DNA of 9,175 nt, taken from assembly GCA_025352585.1 (NCBI GenBank), contig JANXTD010000531.1, positions 1-9,175 on the forward strand, written 5' to 3'. Positions within the stretch are counted from its first letter, which is position 1, and each line of letters opens with the position of its first letter. Shown one piece after another: positions 7,501-9,175 of the stretch. The stretch is from Fimbriiglobus sp. GTDB taxonomy: Bacteria; Planctomycetota; Planctomycetia; Gemmatales; Gemmataceae. The position numbers and the translations under genes are program-made. The notes beneath the pieces were generated by a model. That model was not told where the DNA came from and made no database searches. It saw nothing but the letters and a program-made list of their open reading frames with translations.

Positions 7501-8151
7501 GACCTGGTCATCTCGCCGGACGAGGGCGGCGGGCCGCGGGTGCGGGTGTTCAGCGGCAAGGGCTTCGGCCAACTCGCGGACTTCTTCGGCATCGACGACC
7601 CGACCTTCCTCGGCGGGGCCCGCGTCGCCGTGGGCGACCTCACCGGCGACGGCGTCGGCGACCTGATCGTCTCGGCGGGCTTCGGCGGCGGCCCGCGCGT
7701 GGCGGCGTTCGACGGGAAGTCTCTCGCCGGCGGGGCCTTCACGCGCAAAGCGTTCGGCGACTTCTTCGCCTTCGAGTCGTCGCTGCGCAACGGCACCTTC
7801 GTGACCGTCGGCGACCTCGACGGCGACGGCCTCGGCGAACTCGTCGTGGGGGCCGGCCCCGGCGGCGGGCCGCGCGTCACCGCGTTCAGCGGCACCGAGT
7901 TGGTGGGCAACCGCCGGGTCGAAGTCGCCAACTTCTTCGGCGGCGAGGTCGCCGCCCGCGGCGGCATCCGCGTCGCCGTGAAGGACCTCGACGGTGACGC
8001 CCGAGCCGACGTGGTCGTCGGGGGCGGGGCCGCCTCCGGCAGCAAGATCACGGCCTACCTCGGCCGCACCATCGCCCCCCAAGGCACCCCGCCGACCGCC
8101 CTCGATTTCGACGCCTACCCCGGCACCACCGGCGGCGTCTTCGTCGGCTAG
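4515..8151 (+). CDS. Giant mosaic extracellular protein (LEDR N-terminus, choice-of-anchor Q, cadherin-like, FG-GAP), frameshifted at poly-G
   Basis: Restoring one base gives 1211 residues; numbering follows that product. A basic N-terminus and LEDRITP (26-32) mark export in the planctomycete style. Residues 98-316 are three tandem ~75-residue repeats. Then come a strand-rich FTNLPEGA segment (~345-375), a CSLREA-like motif (TLREAVALAN, 400-409) and a parallel beta-helix. The helix ends in the choice-of-anchor-Q signature: NGGPT, LLPGSPAINAG, TDQRGF, DIGALE near 677. Next are an Ig-like putative domain (686-772), a cadherin-like domain (773-863), a VVPP linker (864-886) and a beta-propeller with five FG-GAP calcium sites (DFNRDG 936, DLDGDG 988, DLTGDG 1041, DLDGDG 1100, DLDGDA 1157). 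The frame breaks at G8 (6045-6052): upstream coding continues in another frame, where it reads as Arg/His-rich sequence to a stop at 6731. It is probably an adhesin-like surface protein; ligand unknown. An alternative start is ATG 4491. Confidence 0.85.
4806..5462 (+). repeat. Three tandem ~75-residue protein repeats
   Basis: Three consecutive segments (4806-5024, 5025-5252, 5253-5462) encode a recurring pattern. It has a strand pair ending in LAFVFD / LRLKLD / VIFLFD, then an aromatic-containing FSIAGDAAF / YAVSGGATA / YGLFGSATA block. Next comes TPGLVIQSGQIASVDLG / TPGLVVVNGALTELTVG / NPGLSVVGGALGTFQTL, and copies 1 and 2 then end in SFSYG / SFAVG. The match is at protein level only; the DNA has diverged, so the duplication is old. 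I do not recognise a named family for it. Confidence 0.7.
6045..6052 (+). other. Run of eight G at the frameshift of the giant protein gene
   Basis: Upstream coding is in the frame of 4515 and downstream coding is one base later. The downstream frame can be read back to this run as GGGV-TSFAGATTTITNSTISNN, a classic beta-helix rung. Seven Gs would make the gene continuous. The run is the obvious place for a sequencing indel, replication slippage or polymerase slippage. Confidence 0.85.
7105..7173 (+). repeat. VVPP-repeat proline-rich linker
   Basis: This tract encodes 23 residues, with VVPP or VVPPP four times, flanked by SPP on both sides. It separates the cadherin-like domain from the FG-GAP propeller and is probably an extended spacer. 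At DNA level it is a degenerate tandem of about 12-15 bp units (GTGGTGCCGCC-like), so copy number could vary between strains. Confidence 0.75.
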
Positions 8152-8193
8152 CGGCGGCGGTCGCGGCGCTCGACCGGGAGTCTCGGGCCGGGC

Positions 8194-8577
8194 TTACGTC
8201 TCCTGGAACAGTCTCAACCCGCCGAGCAGCGTGGCCATCGCCGCGAAGTGGGCGTCGTACGCCCACAACTCGAGGCCCGCGACGATGGCCACCGAGGCGA
8301 TGATCGTGTCGATCAGCGGCACGTTCAACCCGCTGGCGGCGAGCAACGCCTGGTTGCGACCGGCCAAGTCCCAGATGGCTTCGGGCGTGGCGACAGGCGT
8401 CAACGAAGCGAGAATGACTTGGCAGGCCGGCTGGTGCTTGGGCGTGCGGGCACCGGCGAGGAATTCGGCCAGGACCGGGCCGCACAGCCCGACGGGTTGA
8501 GCACCGATCAGTGCCGCACGTTTCGGGTCGAAGATGCGGAACTGCGCGATCAGCACGCTAGTGTCAGCGAGAAGCAT
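8194..8577 (-). CDS. vapC: PIN-domain toxin, VapC-like ribonuclease
   Basis: This 127-residue single-domain protein has the usual VapC length. The four acidic positions that bind the metal in PIN nucleases are present: D5 in LLADTSVLI, E38 in VLAEFLAGA, D90 in PLIDTIIASVA and D108 in WAYDAHF. The family cleaves RNA, often tRNA or rRNA, when freed from its antitoxin; the target here is unknown. The start at 8577 is supported by a strong AGGAGG (plus-strand 8587-8592) 9 nt upstream, inside the antitoxin gene. The gene overlaps the antitoxin end by 14 bp, so the pair is surely one transcript. It converges with the giant protein gene, with only 42 bp between the two stops. All catalytic residues are intact. 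Confidence 0.92.
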   Translation of the reverse strand: MLLADTSVLIAQFRIFDPKRAALIGAQPVGLCGPVLAEFLAGARTPKHQPACQVILASLTPVATPEAIWDLAGRNQALLAASGLNVPLIDTIIASVAIVAGLELWAYDAHFAAMATLLGGLRLFQET

Positions 8578-8893
8578 CCCACGTCTCCTCCTGGTAGCCG
8601 CGGTTCCGAATCACGGCATCGACATCGATCCCGTCCGAGTCGATGAGGTCGAGCCACGCTCGCATCGTCGGGTCGGTTTTCGCCAGTTCGCGGAGTTCCG
8701 CAAGATTCGCCTCGCGCTCCGCCGGGGTCGGCTTGGGGGCGAGGGCCAGGAAGGTCTCCTCGGTTTCGAGCATGACGAATCGCGGCGACTCCTCCAGGAC
8801 GATGATCTCGACCTCCCGGCCGATCAGGCCGCGAAGTTCGGGAATCGTCAGAGTCTCCGAGTCGATCGTGCGGCGGATGCGAATCGCGTTCAT
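8564..8893 (-). CDS. Putative antitoxin of the PIN toxin (planctomycete-style family)
   Basis: This 109-residue acidic protein is encoded directly before the PIN toxin and overlaps it by 14 bp, the usual antitoxin-first order. Residues 1-35 (IRIRRTIDSETLTIPELRGL, then IGREVEIIVLEE) look like a short beta-rich domain of the kind that precedes toxins in planctomycetes. It superficially recalls AbrB or DUF104/DUF2281 antitoxins but has no clear match to VapB. Residues 56-75 (PAEREANLAELRELAKTD) form a charged, probably helical segment. The tail (76-109) contains W80, Y100 and W105 and may wrap the toxin, as antitoxin C-termini generally do. GAGGGG (plus-strand 8899-8904) lies 5 nt before the ATG. 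The antitoxin role is inferred from position, size and overlap. Whether the protein binds its own promoter cannot be told. Confidence 0.75.
   Translation of the reverse strand: MNAIRIRRTIDSETLTIPELRGLIGREVEIIVLEESPRFVMLETEETFLALAPKPTPAEREANLAELRELAKTDPTMRAWLDLIDSDGIDVDAVIRNRGYQEETWDASR
8587..8592 (-). promoter_or_regulatory. Strong Shine-Dalgarno of the PIN toxin inside the antitoxin gene
   Basis: On the minus strand AGGAGGAG precedes the toxin ATG by 7-9 nt. It is the strongest ribosome binding site in the window and fixes the toxin start at 8577. Confidence 0.75.
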
Positions 8894-8898
8894 AGTGG

Positions 8899-8904
8899 CC
8901 CCTC
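8899..8904 (-). promoter_or_regulatory. Ribosome binding site of the antitoxin
   Basis: GAGGGG on the minus strand lies 5 nt before the ATG at 8893. It is in the 50-bp gap after the speA stop, so the antitoxin can be translated independently even if cotranscribed with speA. Confidence 0.6.
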
Positions 8905-8943
8905 GATTGAAGACTCGGACGCGACTCGCACCACTAAGGTTCG

Positions 8944-9175
8944 CTACGCTTCTTCGAGGTACGTGTAGCCGTCGAGGCCGTGCTCGTAGAAGCCTAGGAA
9001 CTCGCGGCTCTCCTGGATCGACAGCGTGCCGGCGCGCACCGCCCGCTCGACATCCTTGCGGATGCGGTTCATCAAGATTTCGCTACTGTACTGCACGTAA
9101 TGCAACACTTCGGACACCGTGTCGCCCTTGATGACCGTGTCAACGTTCGGCGTGCCGTCCGGCTCCATGTGGACG
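8944..9175 (-). CDS. speA: Biosynthetic arginine decarboxylase, C-terminal fragment (gene continues beyond the window)
   Basis: Only the last 76 codons and the TAG stop are visible; the gene enters across the right edge, and the Met at 9168 is internal, not a start. The visible part has a strand with EPDGTPNVDTV, then KGDTVSEVLHYVQYS, then a helical MNRIRKDVERAVRAGTLS segment, and closes with REFLGFYEHGLDGYTYLEEA. This GDTV..VL.YVQ plus GL.GYTYLE ending is what I know from the long SpeA-type, PLP-dependent decarboxylases of the alanine-racemase fold. These convert arginine to agmatine in polyamine synthesis. The PLP lysine and active-site residues are off the window, so catalytic integrity cannot be judged. 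The toxin-antitoxin pair follows 50 bp downstream on the same strand. Confidence 0.8.
   Translation of the reverse strand, partial: VHMEPDGTPNVDTVIKGDTVSEVLHYVQYSSEILMNRIRKDVERAVRAGTLSIQESREFLGFYEHGLDGYTYLEEA

Noticed and set aside
6223..8151. A separate gene starting at GTG 6223
   Set aside because: The frame reads back without interruption as beta-helix sequence to the G8 run at 6045, and there is no ribosome site at 6223. It is the downstream part of the frameshifted gene.
8152..8193. Shared terminator between the convergent giant protein and toxin genes
   Set aside because: The 42-bp gap is GC-rich but I could not find a clean hairpin followed by a T-tract on either strand.

Overview
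The window looks like a chromosomal segment of a GC-rich planctomycete, probably of the Gemmataceae/Gemmatales. Three observations suggest this. A secreted DUF1080 (3-keto-disaccharide hydrolase) protein is present. A very large secreted protein opens with a basic tail and a LEDRITP motif, an N-terminus typical of planctomycete exported proteins. That protein also carries CSLREA-like, choice-of-anchor-Q, cadherin-like and FG-GAP modules. The lineage is inferred from protein style; no rRNA or marker gene was available to test it.

Layout from left to right. Positions 1-86 hold a perfect 14-bp inverted repeat (1-14 / 73-86) in an otherwise non-coding stretch. A DUF1080 protein is encoded on the minus strand (134-1159, GTG start, signal peptide). 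It diverges from a plus-strand two-gene unit across an 87-bp spacer. That unit is a 705-residue ABC-2 type permease built from two homologous halves (1247-3364), overlapping by ATGA the gene for Sua5-type L-threonylcarbamoyladenylate synthase (3361-4320), which acts in tRNA t6A synthesis. After a 194-bp gap comes a giant mosaic surface or extracellular protein (4515-8151). Its reading frame is broken by one extra base in a run of eight Gs (6045-6052). Both sides of the break are intact, family-consistent coding sequence, so restoring one base gives a 1211-residue product.

The right end is on the minus strand and convergent with the giant gene. Reading in the minus direction, it holds the C-terminal end of a biosynthetic arginine decarboxylase (speA, 8944 to beyond 9175). 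A toxin-antitoxin pair follows 50 bp later: a 109-residue antitoxin-like protein (8564-8893) and a PIN-domain VapC-like ribonuclease (8194-8577), overlapping by 14 bp.

Most genes here are functionally independent housekeeping or envelope functions. The only tight functional pair is the toxin-antitoxin module. The permease and sua5 are translationally coupled with no obvious biochemical link. The items most worth a second look are the poly-G frameshift (sequencing error, decay, or a phase-variable or slippage switch), the three-fold repeated module near the N-terminus of the giant protein, the planctomycete-style antitoxin family, and the inverted repeat at the left edge. I found no clear evidence of a wholly new multi-gene system.
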